Positions 23,341 through 32,117 of a stretch of DNA of 64,000 nucleotides are shown one piece after another. Below the pieces are notes generated by a model, which saw only the letters and a program-made list of their open reading frames with translations, made no database searches and had not been told where the DNA came from. Location: contig JAFUTC010000008.1 in the NCBI GenBank assembly GCA_017471505.1, positions 62,001 to 126,000 on the forward strand, given 5' to 3'. Position 1 is the first letter of the stretch. Each line of letters opens with the position of its first letter. Source of the DNA: Alloprevotella sp. Its GTDB lineage: Bacteria > Bacteroidota > Bacteroidia > Bacteroidales > Bacteroidaceae. Position numbers and translations under genes: made by a program.

Positions 23341-24805
23341 TCATAAATAGGCGGTTCCATCGGATTTTTCCGTTGGTCCAGCCGTAGTCTTTGTTAAGCG
23401 AGAGCCACACGAAGAGCGGCTTGCCTACGATGTGGTCCTCGGGAACGAATCCCCAGAACCGGCTGTCGGCCGAGCAGTCGCGGTTGTCGCCTTCCATCCA
23501 GTAGTAGTCGAGGCGGAAGGTGTAGGACTTGGCTTCGGCACCATTGATGTAGATTTTTCCGCCACGCACTTGCAGATCGTTTCCTTCGTACACGCGGATG
23601 CAACGTTCGTAGAACGGCAGGTTGTCAAGGTCGAGCTTGAGCGTGGCACCGCGCTTCGGAATCCAAAGTGGTCCGTAGTCGGCCGTAGTCCAGCCCGTCG
23701 GCTTGTTTAGCGGGTAGAGCCAGTCGCTGGCAGGTTGCACCGGATGGATGCTGGCCACCAGGTCGTGGTCGGCCATAAGTGTCTGCTTCACCTTCTCGGT
23801 CAGCGGCATGACAAAGGTAAGGCCTTCGCCCTGCAGCATCTCGGAGAGGTCTTCTTGCGTAATGCCCAGTTCGCGGATGAGCGTCTCGCTGGGGTAATGG
23901 TTAAAGGTGACGAAATAGGAGTACTGCGCGTTTTCGGGTTCGGGGTTGAGTTTGCCGTCAAGGTATATGCGGTTGTCGCGCACCTGTATGGTCTGGCCCG
24001 GCAGGCCTACGCAGCGCTTCACGTAGTTCTCGCGGCGGTCGGTGGGGTGGCTCAGAATCTTGCCGAACTGGCTCGGGTTGGCGGCGATATAGTCGCGGCC
24101 GGCCTGGTAGAGTCTGGCGTAGGCGGCTTGCTGTGCCTCGTAGTCGGGAAGTTCGGCAATCTGGTTCGAGAAGTGCATGGATAGTCCCAGTTGCTGGGTC
24201 AGAACCTCGTCGCCCACTTGATAGACCACGCGGTAGTAGTCCTGGTTGAGTGCGTTCGTTATGACGGTATCGCCCGAGGGGTAGTTAAACACCACGATGT
24301 CGTTCAGTTCGACGTGTCCGGTACCCTTGACGCGACGATAGTCCCAGTGAGGCTTCGACAGGTAACTCTTGCAGCCCAGCACGGGCAGGCTGTTCTGTAC
24401 GAGGGGCATGCTGAGCGGCGTCTGCGGTATGCGCGGCCCGTAGGCCACCTTGCTGACGAGCAGATAGTCGCCCGTGAGTAGCGTCTTCTCAAGCGAGGAA
24501 CTTGGTATGACAAAGTTCTGCACGAAGAACTGGTTGAGGAAATAGACGGCAATAAGCGCAAACACCAGCGCGTCAACCCAGGCCATCAGTGTGCGTGCCG
24601 ATTTGTTGCGCAGGCCTTTCCACCAGCCCCAGTTGATAAACCGGGTGATGTAGGCGTCGAAGATAAACGGCACGACGATAAGACCCCACCAACTTTTTAC
24701 CCAATAGAGGAAAGCAAGAAACAGGGCTATGTAGATGCAGCACTTTGCCCAGTCGATGGCCGATGGGCGTTTGCGTGACTGCATGCGGTTTTTCGTTTCA
24801 GTCAT
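23321..24805 (-). CDS. lepB: Signal peptidase I
   Basis: 494 residues, the long Bacteroidetes form with an N-terminal membrane part (helices at 21-60 and 73-95). The Ser box is PSSSLEKTLLTGDYLLVSKV with catalytic Ser104, Leu replacing the usual Met. The Lys box is NYVKRCVGLPG with Lys263. The C-terminal box GDNRDCSADSRFWGFV is intact. It removes signal peptides from exported proteins at the inner membrane. It follows dapB closely and overlaps the inactive paralogue downstream. Confidence 0.95.
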   Translation of the reverse strand: MTETKNRMQSRKRPSAIDWAKCCIYIALFLAFLYWVKSWWGLIVVPFIFDAYITRFINWGWWKGLRNKSARTLMAWVDALVFALIAVYFLNQFFVQNFVIPSSSLEKTLLTGDYLLVSKVAYGPRIPQTPLSMPLVQNSLPVLGCKSYLSKPHWDYRRVKGTGHVELNDIVVFNYPSGDTVITNALNQDYYRVVYQVGDEVLTQQLGLSMHFSNQIAELPDYEAQQAAYARLYQAGRDYIAANPSQFGKILSHPTDRRENYVKRCVGLPGQTIQVRDNRIYLDGKLNPEPENAQYSYFVTFNHYPSETLIRELGITQEDLSEMLQGEGLTFVMPLTEKVKQTLMADHDLVASIHPVQPASDWLYPLNKPTGWTTADYGPLWIPKRGATLKLDLDNLPFYERCIRVYEGNDLQVRGGKIYINGAEAKSYTFRLDYYWMEGDNRDCSADSRFWGFVPEDHIVGKPLFVWLSLNKDYGWTNGKIRWNRLFMNVSHIR

Positions 24806-24823
24806 AAGTCAGAAAATTTTGTG

Positions 24824-25576
24824 TCAGAAGGAAAACAGATCAGAGGTGGTCAGCAGACCCTGATGGGTGGCAGTGAACTCGGCGGCCAGTACGGCACCGA
24901 GCGCAAATCCCTGTCGGTTGTGCGCGGAGTGGGTCAGTACGATTTCGTCGGCCGCACTTTCGTAGACGACGGAGTGTGTTCCGGGAATTTCTCCCTGTCG
25001 GAACGCATCAATGGCCAGCACCTTCGGGTCGGTTGCCTCGTGATGCTCGACGGTTCCGTCGGACTTGTGGCTGTCGCGAAGCATCCACTGCGATTTCCGG
25101 TCAAGTTCGCCGACAATATCTTCGGCCAGCGTGATGGCAGTGCCGCTCGGGGCGTCGAGTTTGTGTATGTGGTGGGTCTCCTCCATGCGCACGTCGTAGT
25201 CGGCAAAGGAGTTCATAATCTGCGCAAGTTTCTTGTTGACGGCTTGGAATATGGCCACGCCCAGCGAGAAGTTCGAAGCCCAGAAGAGCGTGTGCCCCTC
25301 GCCGATGAGCCTGAGGATGTCGTCCATGTGGTCTTTGCGCCAGCCCGTTGACCCGCTGACCACCTTCACTCCCTCGGAGAAGGCGGCGCAGATGTTTGAG
25401 TAGGCGGCCTGCGGCGTAGTGAACTCGATGGCGACGTCCGACTCGCGGAAGGCCGCGCTATGGATGTCGTCGGGGTTGTCTATGTCGATGATGCAGGCAA
25501 TGGTGTGGCCACGTTGCAGGGCTATCTGTTCAATCATGTGCCCCATCTTGCCGTAGCCTATCAGTGAGAATTTCAT
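24824..25576 (-). CDS. dapB: 4-hydroxy-tetrahydrodipicolinate reductase
   Basis: 250 residues from the ATG at 25574-25576 (MKFSLIGYGKMGHM). DapB makes tetrahydrodipicolinate for lysine and diaminopimelate. GYGKMGH is the nucleotide site and ASNFSLGVAIF precedes the substrate loop. EETHHIHKLDAPSGTA contains the catalytic His and the conserved DAPSGT. A longer upstream frame exists but lacks family similarity. First gene of the dapB-lepB-lepB-like-wbqC-like operon. Confidence 0.96.
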   Translation of the reverse strand: MKFSLIGYGKMGHMIEQIALQRGHTIACIIDIDNPDDIHSAAFRESDVAIEFTTPQAAYSNICAAFSEGVKVVSGSTGWRKDHMDDILRLIGEGHTLFWASNFSLGVAIFQAVNKKLAQIMNSFADYDVRMEETHHIHKLDAPSGTAITLAEDIVGELDRKSQWMLRDSHKSDGTVEHHEATDPKVLAIDAFRQGEIPGTHSVVYESAADEIVLTHSAHNRQGFALGAVLAAEFTATHQGLLTTSDLFSF

Positions 25577-25661
25577 AGGTGCTATAATGCTTTGTGTGGC
25601 GAAGATAAGGGTTTGTGGTTGAACTGCCAACCCTTTGCGCGGCCACGATGGCGGAATGACG

Positions 25662-25692
25662 AAAAACGCCACACATATCAATGCGTGGCGTT
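25662..25692 (-). terminator. Terminator of rpsO
   Basis: AACGCCAC (25665-25672) with GTGGCGTT (25685-25692); the leftward strand runs into TTTTTC. It lies 28 bases beyond the rpsO stop. Confidence 0.75.
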
Positions 25693-25719
25693 CAGTTTTC
25701 AAGGGCAAGAGCCGTGGTC

Positions 25720-25989
25720 TTACTTACGCAGACCGAGTTTCTTGACGATGGCACGGTAGCGTTCTATGTCGCGAGACTTCAAGTAGTTGAGAAGTGCGCG
25801 GCGCTTACCTACCAACATAACCAAGGCGCGTTCAGTCATATGATCTTTACGGTTCGCCTTAACATGTTCCGTCAGATGGGCAATACGGTAGGAGAACAAT
25901 GCTATCTGGCTCTCGCAGGAACCAGTATCAGAGTTGGACTTTCCGTATGTGCCAAAGATCTCTTGCTTCTTTTCAGAATCCAAGTACAT
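25720..25989 (-). CDS. rpsO: Ribosomal protein S15
   Basis: 89 residues, exact family length. KSNSDTGSCESQIALFSYRI and ALVMLVGKRRALLNYL match S15, which binds 16S rRNA and helps form the central domain of the small subunit. Single-gene unit with its own promoter (26049-26081) and terminator. Confidence 0.97.
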   Translation of the reverse strand: MYLDSEKKQEIFGTYGKSNSDTGSCESQIALFSYRIAHLTEHVKANRKDHMTERALVMLVGKRRALLNYLKSRDIERYRAIVKKLGLRK

Positions 25990-26048
25990 AGTAAAAAAAC
26001 GATAAAATAATTAGATTGATTGAAAGTGCTCTTTTTCGAGAGCGGGTG

Positions 26049-26081
26049 CAAAGGTATGCTTTTCAGTCGATATCGACCAAA
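26049..26081 (-). promoter_or_regulatory. Promoter of rpsO
   Basis: Leftward TTTG (26078-26081), 21-base spacer, TACCTTTG (26049-26056). Leader of about 55 bases. The -33 box lies inside the 3' end of folK. Confidence 0.7.
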
Positions 26082-26614
26082 TTTTTTTGCATAATTCTTT
26101 TGTCTGAAGGGTCGTTCGTGGGAGTCTGTGCCATAAGTTGCTGCAGCATCTCGGCTATGGTGGGGCCGTCGGATGTAAGCCGGTGGTCGGGTGCTATCTG
26201 GCTCCACGGCTCGAGCACAAAGCGGCGTTCGGCAATGTGCTTGTGGGGGATGGACAACTCGGGCGTGTCGATGCGTACGCCTTCCATCCAGAGCAGGTCG
26301 ATATCAATGGGACGGTCGAAGTGCTGGCCGTTGCGCGACTTGCGGCGGCGTCCGAGCCGGCGCTCTATGTCTTGCGTGACGCGCAACAGGGATGTCGGCT
26401 CCAGGGTGGTGGTGAGCAGGCAGACTCCATTGAGGAACGGGTGGCTGGAACGAAACCCTTCGGGACGGGTGGCTATGAGGTCGGAGCAGCGGACTATGGG
26501 GCCAGCCTCTTCGGCCAGCATCTGCAGGGCCCGACCAATGGTTTCGGCCCGGGAGCCTATGTTGCTTCCCAGGCCGATAAAGACGCGGCGGGTTTCGCTT
26601 GTGGTGGGTTTCAA
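26063..26614 (-). CDS. folK: Folate pyrophosphokinase (HPPK)
   Basis: 183 residues. HPPK transfers pyrophosphate to 6-hydroxymethyl-dihydropterin in folate synthesis. GLGSNIGSRAE at the N-terminus, FLNGVCLLTT in the pterin-binding part, and RPIDIDLLWMEG followed by LSIPHKHIAERRFVLEP are typical. It follows queA by four bases, so they share a transcript. Confidence 0.94.
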   Translation of the reverse strand: MKPTTSETRRVFIGLGSNIGSRAETIGRALQMLAEEAGPIVRCSDLIATRPEGFRSSHPFLNGVCLLTTTLEPTSLLRVTQDIERRLGRRRKSRNGQHFDRPIDIDLLWMEGVRIDTPELSIPHKHIAERRFVLEPWSQIAPDHRLTSDGPTIAEMLQQLMAQTPTNDPSDKRIMQKNLVDID

Positions 26615-26618
26615 TGCC

Positions 26619-27671
26619 TTAGTCTACAATGAGTATTGCATCGCCGAACGGGCCGAACTTATAGTCGGACTTGAGTGCGCGGCTATAGGCTTCCATCACC
26701 AAATCGTAGCCTCCGAACGCAGCCGTGAGGATGAGCATGGTGGAATAGGGCAGCTGGAAGTTGGCAAGCATGGCCGTGGCCACGTGGAAGTCGTACGGCG
26801 GGAAAATGAACTTGTTGGTAAATCCGTCATACTCCATGATGTGGTTGTCCATACCTACGCATACCTCAAGTGCGCGTTGCACGGTGCTGCCTACGGCCAA
26901 TATCTGGCGACCAGCGTCGTGCGCGGCATTTACTTTGTCGCAGCATTCGCGGCCCACTATGAGGCGCTCGCTTTGCACTTTCTGCTTCGACAGGTCCTCT
27001 ACGTCGGTGGAGCGGAAGTTGCCCAGGCCGCAGTGGAGCGTTATGAAGGCGGTGTCGATGTCGAGCAGTTCAATTTTCTTCAATAGGATTTTGGAAAAGT
27101 GCAAGCCCGACGAGGGTGCGGTGACGGCACCTTCTTCTCTGGCGTACAGGGTTTGGAAGCGCTCCATGTCCTCGGGTTCGGTCGGACGGTTGATGAACGA
27201 GGGGATAGGTGCTTCGCCCAGCGCGTAGAGTTGCTTCTTGAATTCGTCATAATCGCCGTCGTAGAGGAAACGCAAGGTGCGTCCGCGACTGGTAGTATTG
27301 TCGATGACCTCGGCCACTATCGAGGCGTCCTCGCCGAAGTAGAGCTTGTTGCCGATGCGTATCTTGCGGGCCGGGTCGACCGTGACGTCCCACAGGTGCT
27401 GTTCCTTGCTGAGCTCGCGCACTAAGAAGACTTCGATTCGGGCGCCGGTTTTTTCTTTTCGGCCGTAGAGGCGGGCCGGAAACACTTTCGTGTCGTTCAT
27501 CACGAATAGGTCGTGCGGCGAGAAGTAGTCGAGGATGTCGCTGAAGATTTTGTCTTCAATCTCTCTGGTCTTCCTGTGGACGACCATCATTTTGCAATCG
27601 TCGCGGAAGTCGCTCGGATACTTTGCAATGTGCTCTTCGGTGAGCTTAAACTTAAACTGTGACAGTTTCAT
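26619..27671 (-). CDS. queA: S-adenosylmethionine:tRNA ribosyltransferase-isomerase
   Basis: 350 residues. QueA builds epoxyqueuosine in tRNA anticodons. FKLTEEHIAKYPSDFRD at the start, FVMNDTKVFPARLYG, YALGEAPIPSFINRPTE, YAREEGAVTAPSSGLHFSK and CGLGNFRSTDVEDL are all family signatures. Clear leftward start at 27669-27671, 35 bases after truB. Confidence 0.97.
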   Translation of the reverse strand: MKLSQFKFKLTEEHIAKYPSDFRDDCKMMVVHRKTREIEDKIFSDILDYFSPHDLFVMNDTKVFPARLYGRKEKTGARIEVFLVRELSKEQHLWDVTVDPARKIRIGNKLYFGEDASIVAEVIDNTTSRGRTLRFLYDGDYDEFKKQLYALGEAPIPSFINRPTEPEDMERFQTLYAREEGAVTAPSSGLHFSKILLKKIELLDIDTAFITLHCGLGNFRSTDVEDLSKQKVQSERLIVGRECCDKVNAAHDAGRQILAVGSTVQRALEVCVGMDNHIMEYDGFTNKFIFPPYDFHVATAMLANFQLPYSTMLILTAAFGGYDLVMEAYSRALKSDYKFGPFGDAILIVD

Positions 27672-27706
27672 ATATAATAAGGTGTGTTTGTTGGCTTATG
27701 GAATGG

Positions 27707-28465
27707 TCAGATTTCTGCGGGCGGGGCGAGTGTCGGAAAGTTTTTCGGCACGGGGCAGTCGGGCAGTTCGGTTTCAAGGTGCTGTTGTTTAATCCACGCC
27801 TCGAACTGCGGGAGCGTCCAGCAGTCTTCCACGCGGACGTTGCCCACTCTTGTGCGGCGAAGCGAGAGCAAATGGGCTCCGCTGCCGAGTGCTTCGCCGA
27901 TGTCGCGGGCCAGGGCGCGGATATAAGTACCTTTTCCGCACACCACACGGATGCGCAGGTAGTCGGGAGCCTTGAATTCTTCTATCTCTATGGCGTCGAT
28001 GCGGATGGGCTTGGCTTCGAGCTTGACGTCGCGGCCTTTTCGGGCCAGGTCGTAGGAGCGGTCGCCGTTTACCTTACAGGCCGAGAATATGGGCGGTGTC
28101 TGACGGATGTCGCCGATAAATTTCGGCAGTGCCTCTTCGATGAGCGCGAGCGTGATGTGGCTGTTGTCGAAGGTCTGGTCTATGGGCTGTTCCAGGTCGA
28201 AACTGGCCGTGGTGGCTCCGAGCCTCAATTCGGCCACATACTCTTTCTGGTGTCCTTGCAGGTCTTCGATGCGCCGCGTTGCCCGCCCGGTGCAGATGGT
28301 CAGCACGCCCGTAGCGAGCGGGTCGAGTGTGCCGGCGTGGCCCACGCGCAGTTTGCGGCCGTCCATCTGGCTGGAAATGAGACGGCGCACTATGCTGACA
28401 AGTTGGAAACTGGTCTGGCGATACGACTTGTCGAAGTGAAGTATTTGTCCGGTAAGGAAGTTCAA
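27707..28465 (-). CDS. truB: tRNA pseudouridine(55) synthase
   Basis: 252 residues. TruB makes pseudouridine 55 in the tRNA T loop. The motif VGHAGTLDPLATGVL holds the catalytic Asp near residue 47. PPIFSACKVNGDRSYDLARKG and GTYIRALARDIG are the conserved later boxes. It lies between uppP and queA in a leftward row. Confidence 0.96.
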   Translation of the reverse strand: MNFLTGQILHFDKSYRQTSFQLVSIVRRLISSQMDGRKLRVGHAGTLDPLATGVLTICTGRATRRIEDLQGHQKEYVAELRLGATTASFDLEQPIDQTFDNSHITLALIEEALPKFIGDIRQTPPIFSACKVNGDRSYDLARKGRDVKLEAKPIRIDAIEIEEFKAPDYLRIRVVCGKGTYIRALARDIGEALGSGAHLLSLRRTRVGNVRVEDCWTLPQFEAWIKQQHLETELPDCPVPKNFPTLAPPAEI

Positions 28466-28507
28466 GGCTGTGCTTATGGGGTGTGACGGTTGCGGGGTGC
28501 GGCGGGC

Positions 28508-29362
28508 CTATTGCATCTCGAGATGGATGGGGACGATGCCTGCCTGGTTGAGGGCGATAAGCGCCAGTATCAGCAGTCCTACGACGATGCGATACCACCC
28601 AAAGGCGCGGAAGCCATAGCGGGATACGTAGGAGATGAAGAACTTGATGGCGGCCAGCGCCACTATGAAGGCCACGGCGCTGCCAAAGAGAAGCACCGAC
28701 AGGTTGTTGCCTTCGAGCAGCAAGTTGCCTTCGCCGTGCGAAAAGAGCTTATAGGTCTCCAGCAAGGTGGCTCCGGCCATGGTGGGCACTGCGAGAAAGA
28801 ACGAGAATTCGGCGGCTGCCTTTCGGGTGAGCCGTTGTTGCATGCCGCCCACTATGGTTGCCATCGAGCGCGATACGCCGGGAATCATCGAGATGCACTG
28901 GAACAGACCGATGACAAAGGCATTGCGATAGGAAGGTGCGGTCTTCCATCCGTGGCCGAACAACTTGTCGCAGTAGAGCATAAAGATGCCGCCCACTACG
29001 AGCATGACGGCCACCAGCCACACCTTGCCGAGGTTTTCTTCAATCTGGTCGTTGAACGCCAGTCCAAGGACTACGGCGGGAAGCACGCCCACGATGAGCC
29101 GCAGGTAGAACCTCCACACCGACTGCCACCACGTGCGGCCGTCGCGCTCTATGGAGTTGGGCAGGAAGAAGCGCCGCCAGTAGAGCCAGATGACGGAGAG
29201 GATGGCGCCGAACTGTATGATAACGGTGAAAGCCTTTACGAAAGGTGTGCTCTCCATTCCGAGCGCTCCTTCGGCTATGATCATGTGGCCGGTCGATGAT
29301 ACGGGGAGGAATTCGGTCAGTCCTTCCACCACGGCCAATATGAATGCTTGTAGCCAGGTCAT
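28508..29362 (-). CDS. uppP: Undecaprenyl-diphosphatase
   Basis: 284 residues, about eight membrane helices. BacA/UppP recycles the undecaprenyl carrier of wall and O-antigen synthesis. Both signature regions are clear: EGLTEFLPVSSTGHM near residue 13 and PGVSRSMATIVGGM near 160. It starts 25 bases after the DUF3098 gene. Confidence 0.96.
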   Translation of the reverse strand: MTWLQAFILAVVEGLTEFLPVSSTGHMIIAEGALGMESTPFVKAFTVIIQFGAILSVIWLYWRRFFLPNSIERDGRTWWQSVWRFYLRLIVGVLPAVVLGLAFNDQIEENLGKVWLVAVMLVVGGIFMLYCDKLFGHGWKTAPSYRNAFVIGLFQCISMIPGVSRSMATIVGGMQQRLTRKAAAEFSFFLAVPTMAGATLLETYKLFSHGEGNLLLEGNNLSVLLFGSAVAFIVALAAIKFFISYVSRYGFRAFGWYRIVVGLLILALIALNQAGIVPIHLEMQ

Positions 29363-29387
29363 GGTTGCGAGTGTCTGTAAGGGTGGT

Positions 29388-29678
29388 CTATTGGTGAAGT
29401 TCGGTGCGGTTGCGGCGGGGGCTGTAGAGAATGCCCGCGCCCACTATGAGGTAGCCCAGCAAACATACGAGGGGTGCCACCCTGATGCGGCGGACGCTGA
29501 AGATGTCGGGGTTGAAGTGCGAGGGGTCGCTGCCGCTGCCCGACATGAGTATCATACCTACTATTACTATCAGCACGCCGGCGGCTATGAGCAGGTAGTT
29601 GGTGCGGGTGAACGCGAATACGCGCGGTTTCTGCGTGCCGTCGGCCGACGGCTTTTGACTGTTGTGGTTCTTGTCCAT
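29388..29678 (-). CDS. DUF3098 family small membrane protein
   Basis: 96 residues from the ATG at 29676-29678. A polar N-terminus is followed by FAFTRTNYLLIAAGVLIVIVG, a first membrane segment, then GSGSDPSHFNPDIFSVRRIRVAP and a second segment. This is the DUF3098 pattern, a Bacteroidetes protein nearly always found between ftsX and uppP. Function unknown; the constant link to ftsX suggests an envelope or division role. Confidence 0.88.
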   Translation of the reverse strand: MDKNHNSQKPSADGTQKPRVFAFTRTNYLLIAAGVLIVIVGMILMSGSGSDPSHFNPDIFSVRRIRVAPLVCLLGYLIVGAGILYSPRRNRTELHQ

Positions 29679-29726
29679 GGTTTGAGGTTTAAGTCCTATG
29701 GGTCGGTGCCGGCCCATGCGGATGGC

Positions 29727-30593
29727 TTATCGGAGAATAAGTTCGCTTTCCGTCATGCGCAGGAAGCGGTTCACGCTCAGCGTGGTGCTGAGTAGCGTGA
29801 GTAGCAGTCCGACCACCACCACGCTGCCGATGGTCAGTCCGATGACGAGCGGCGTGACGAGGTGGCTCACGTAGGCGTCTTGGTGCATGATGTAGAGTAT
29901 GCCGCCCAACAAAAGGCCGCCGGCTATAACGGCCGAGATGAGGCCGATGATGGCGCTGCGGCGGAGGAACGGCCTGCGGATGTAGCTCCACTTGGCGCCG
30001 ACCAGTTTCATGGTCAGGATGTCGTGGCGGCGGGAGTGGATGCTCAGGCGCACTATGTTGTGGATGAGCGAACTGGAGATGATGGCCAGCAACACGGCCA
30101 GGCCGAGCAGCACCATACTCATGATGGGAATGGTCTTGTCGAGTGTGTCGAGGGCGTCTTGTGGAAATATCACGTCCGATACGTAGGGCTGTTTCTGCAA
30201 GGCGGGAACCAGTCGGCGCAGACTATCCATGCGGGCATAGTCGGCTTTTAGGAACACCTCGAACTCTGCGGGTATCGGGCTCCATTCGGCAAACTCGCTG
30301 TCGGCCAGTGCCTCGGCCATTTCGGCATTGCTCTTTTCGCGCGATACATAGCGGGTGCGGAGCGTGTATGGCTGCGACCGGAGCGTTTGTTGGAGGGTGT
30401 AGAGGTCTTTCTGGCTCGCACTGTCGGCCACCACTACTTCTATCGAGAAGTTCTCGCGTACGGCGCGGCTGAAGTTGTAGGCCATCAGGGTGCTGAATAC
30501 GACGATGCCCAGCAATATCAGCACCATCGACGTGCTGATGCATGAGGTGACGGCGGTGAACCGGCCGGCGCGCGTTTTAGTCTTTTTTCCCAT
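29727..30593 (-). CDS. ftsX: Cell division protein FtsX
   Basis: 288 residues from the ATG at 30591-30593. FtsX, with the ATPase FtsE, activates wall hydrolases during division. Four membrane segments surround a periplasmic domain (residues 45-150): SMVLILLGIVVFSTLMA near 25, MSMVLLGLAVLLAIISS near 170 and two more toward the C-terminus. FtsE is not in this window. It heads the ftsX-DUF3098-uppP-truB-queA-folK leftward series. Confidence 0.92.
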   Translation of the reverse strand: MGKKTKTRAGRFTAVTSCISTSMVLILLGIVVFSTLMAYNFSRAVRENFSIEVVVADSASQKDLYTLQQTLRSQPYTLRTRYVSREKSNAEMAEALADSEFAEWSPIPAEFEVFLKADYARMDSLRRLVPALQKQPYVSDVIFPQDALDTLDKTIPIMSMVLLGLAVLLAIISSSLIHNIVRLSIHSRRHDILTMKLVGAKWSYIRRPFLRRSAIIGLISAVIAGGLLLGGILYIMHQDAYVSHLVTPLVIGLTIGSVVVVGLLLTLLSTTLSVNRFLRMTESELILR

Positions 30594-30654
30594 CGAAAAG
30601 CAACTTGTTAGGTTTTCATTAGAGGCTATAAGACCCCATTTTACCAAATTGTTG

Positions 30655-30685
30655 CAAAAATACAATATTGCCGTTTAGGCGCAAA
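30655..30685 (-). promoter_or_regulatory. Promoter of ftsX
   Basis: Leftward TTTG (30682-30685), 19-base spacer, TATTTTTG (30655-30662). Leader of about 55 bases. Array C begins 37 bases upstream of the -33 box. Confidence 0.75.
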
Positions 30686-30722
30686 GGCTTATGCCCGAAA
30701 TTTAGCGCTACGGGACGGGGAA

Positions 30723-30842
30723 ACTGTATAATCGGATTTGAAAATTGCATAATTGAATTCTGAAATTGCATTATGGAATATTTTTAGGGCATTATGCAAT
30801 TTTTTTGCTTCATAATGGTGTTTTTCGGGGGCATAGAACCGC
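30723..30842. repeat. Array C: 21-bp tandem near-palindromes
   Basis: Six units centred at 30730, 30751, 30772, 30793, 30814 and 30835, exactly 21 bp apart; the last is worn. Spacers include TTGAAA, TCTGAA, ATTTTT and TTTTTT. It fills the centre of the 366-base gap between the divergent ftsX and acetyltransferase-like genes, between their two promoters. Confidence 0.93.
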
Positions 30843-30862
30843 GTGGAATAAAAGGTTTTGCG

Positions 30863-30870
30863 TAACTTTG
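30863..30870 (+). promoter_or_regulatory. Promoter -7 box of the acetyltransferase-like gene
   Basis: TAACTTTG; no TTTG at the -33 distance, where array C ends. Leader of about 85 bases. Confidence 0.55.
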
Positions 30871-30959
30871 TGCGTTTATTGTGCCGACCTGTAGCCACGG
30901 GCTCTGAAACGACTGCACAGGCGTGCGGTCGTGGCCGGCAGAGATTCATTGCCCCGACC

Positions 30960-32117
30960 ATGAATGTAAGCATCAAGAAAGTAAGCAACCGCAAGGAGTT
31001 GAAACAGTTTATCCGCTTCAACTACGAACTATACAAGGACAACCCCTATTCCGTGCCTGACTTGTACGAGGACATGCTCAACACGTTCAGTGAAAAGAAA
31101 AACCCCGCCTTTGAATTCTGCGAGGCCGACTATTTCCTGGCGCTGAGCGAGGGTCGCATCGTGGGGCGCGTGGCTGCCATCATCAACCATCGTGCTAACG
31201 AGAAGTGGAACAAAAAGGCCGTGCGCTTCGGATGGATTGATTTCGTCGACGACCTCAGTGTGAGCAGCGCATTGCTCCAGGCCGTGAGCGACTGGGGCCG
31301 TGAGCGCGGCATGGACACTATTGAAGGTCCGCTGGGCTTCACGGATATGGATGCGGAAGGCATGCTCATCGAGGGGTTTGAGGAACTTTCGACCATTGCT
31401 ACCATATACAATTATCCGTATTATCCGGAGCACATGGAGAAACTCGGCTACGAGAAGGCCGTCGACTGGGTGGAGCGGAAGATTTTTACGCCCGAGTCGA
31501 CTCCCGAGAAGCACCTGCGCATTGCCCGCATCATTGAGGAGAAATACAACCTCCACGTGCGCAAGATTAAGAGCCGCCGCGAAGTCTATCGCGAGAACCT
31601 CGGCCACAAAATCTTCGCGTTGATTAACCAGGCCTATGCAGGACTGTTCGGCTACTCCGAGATGACGGAGCGTCAGATAGACAGCTACGTAAAGACCTAC
31701 ATCCCGCTGCTCGACCTGCGCATGGTTTCGCTCGTGGAAGACAGTCAGGGCAATTTGGTGGCCGTTGGCATTTCGATGGGGTCGCTTTCGACGGCCATGC
31801 AGAAGGCTCACGGCCGGCTGTTCCCCTTTGGGTGGTGGCACCTGCTCAAGGCTCTGAAGATAAAGCACGCCCCGATGCTCGACTTGCTACTTGTGGGCGT
31901 GCGGCCCGACTATCAGGACAAGGGAATCAACGCACTCCTCTTCACCGACCTCATACCTATCTACCAGCAGATGGGATTCAAATACGGCGAAAGCAATCCG
32001 GAACTCGAAATCAACCATGCCGTGCAGAACCAGTGGAAGTATTTCGACCACAAAATCCATAAGCGCCGCCGCTGCTATACGGCTCCCCTTAACCAGAACC
32101 CTTCAAACAATCGATAA
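30960..32117 (+). CDS. GNAT-like acetyltransferase family protein
   Basis: 385 residues from the ATG at 30960-30962; a frame extending to 30858 contains the promoter box and was not used. The N-terminal part (MNVSIKKVSNRKELKQFI, LALSEGRIVGRVAAIINH) and the C-terminal part (LLLVGVRPDYQDKGINALLF) look like paired GNAT folds, the latter with the acetyl-CoA loop. The substrate is unknown. The stop directly abuts the parE start, so the two are co-transcribed. Confidence 0.75.
   Translation: MNVSIKKVSNRKELKQFIRFNYELYKDNPYSVPDLYEDMLNTFSEKKNPAFEFCEADYFLALSEGRIVGRVAAIINHRANEKWNKKAVRFGWIDFVDDLSVSSALLQAVSDWGRERGMDTIEGPLGFTDMDAEGMLIEGFEELSTIATIYNYPYYPEHMEKLGYEKAVDWVERKIFTPESTPEKHLRIARIIEEKYNLHVRKIKSRREVYRENLGHKIFALINQAYAGLFGYSEMTERQIDSYVKTYIPLLDLRMVSLVEDSQGNLVAVGISMGSLSTAMQKAHGRLFPFGWWHLLKALKIKHAPMLDLLLVGVRPDYQDKGINALLFTDLIPIYQQMGFKYGESNPELEINHAVQNQWKYFDHKIHKRRRCYTAPLNQNPSNNR

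Noticed and set aside
30858..30959. Upstream start for the acetyltransferase-like gene
   Set aside because: The extension would overlap the -7 box at 30863-30870, and the family start is MNVSIKK.
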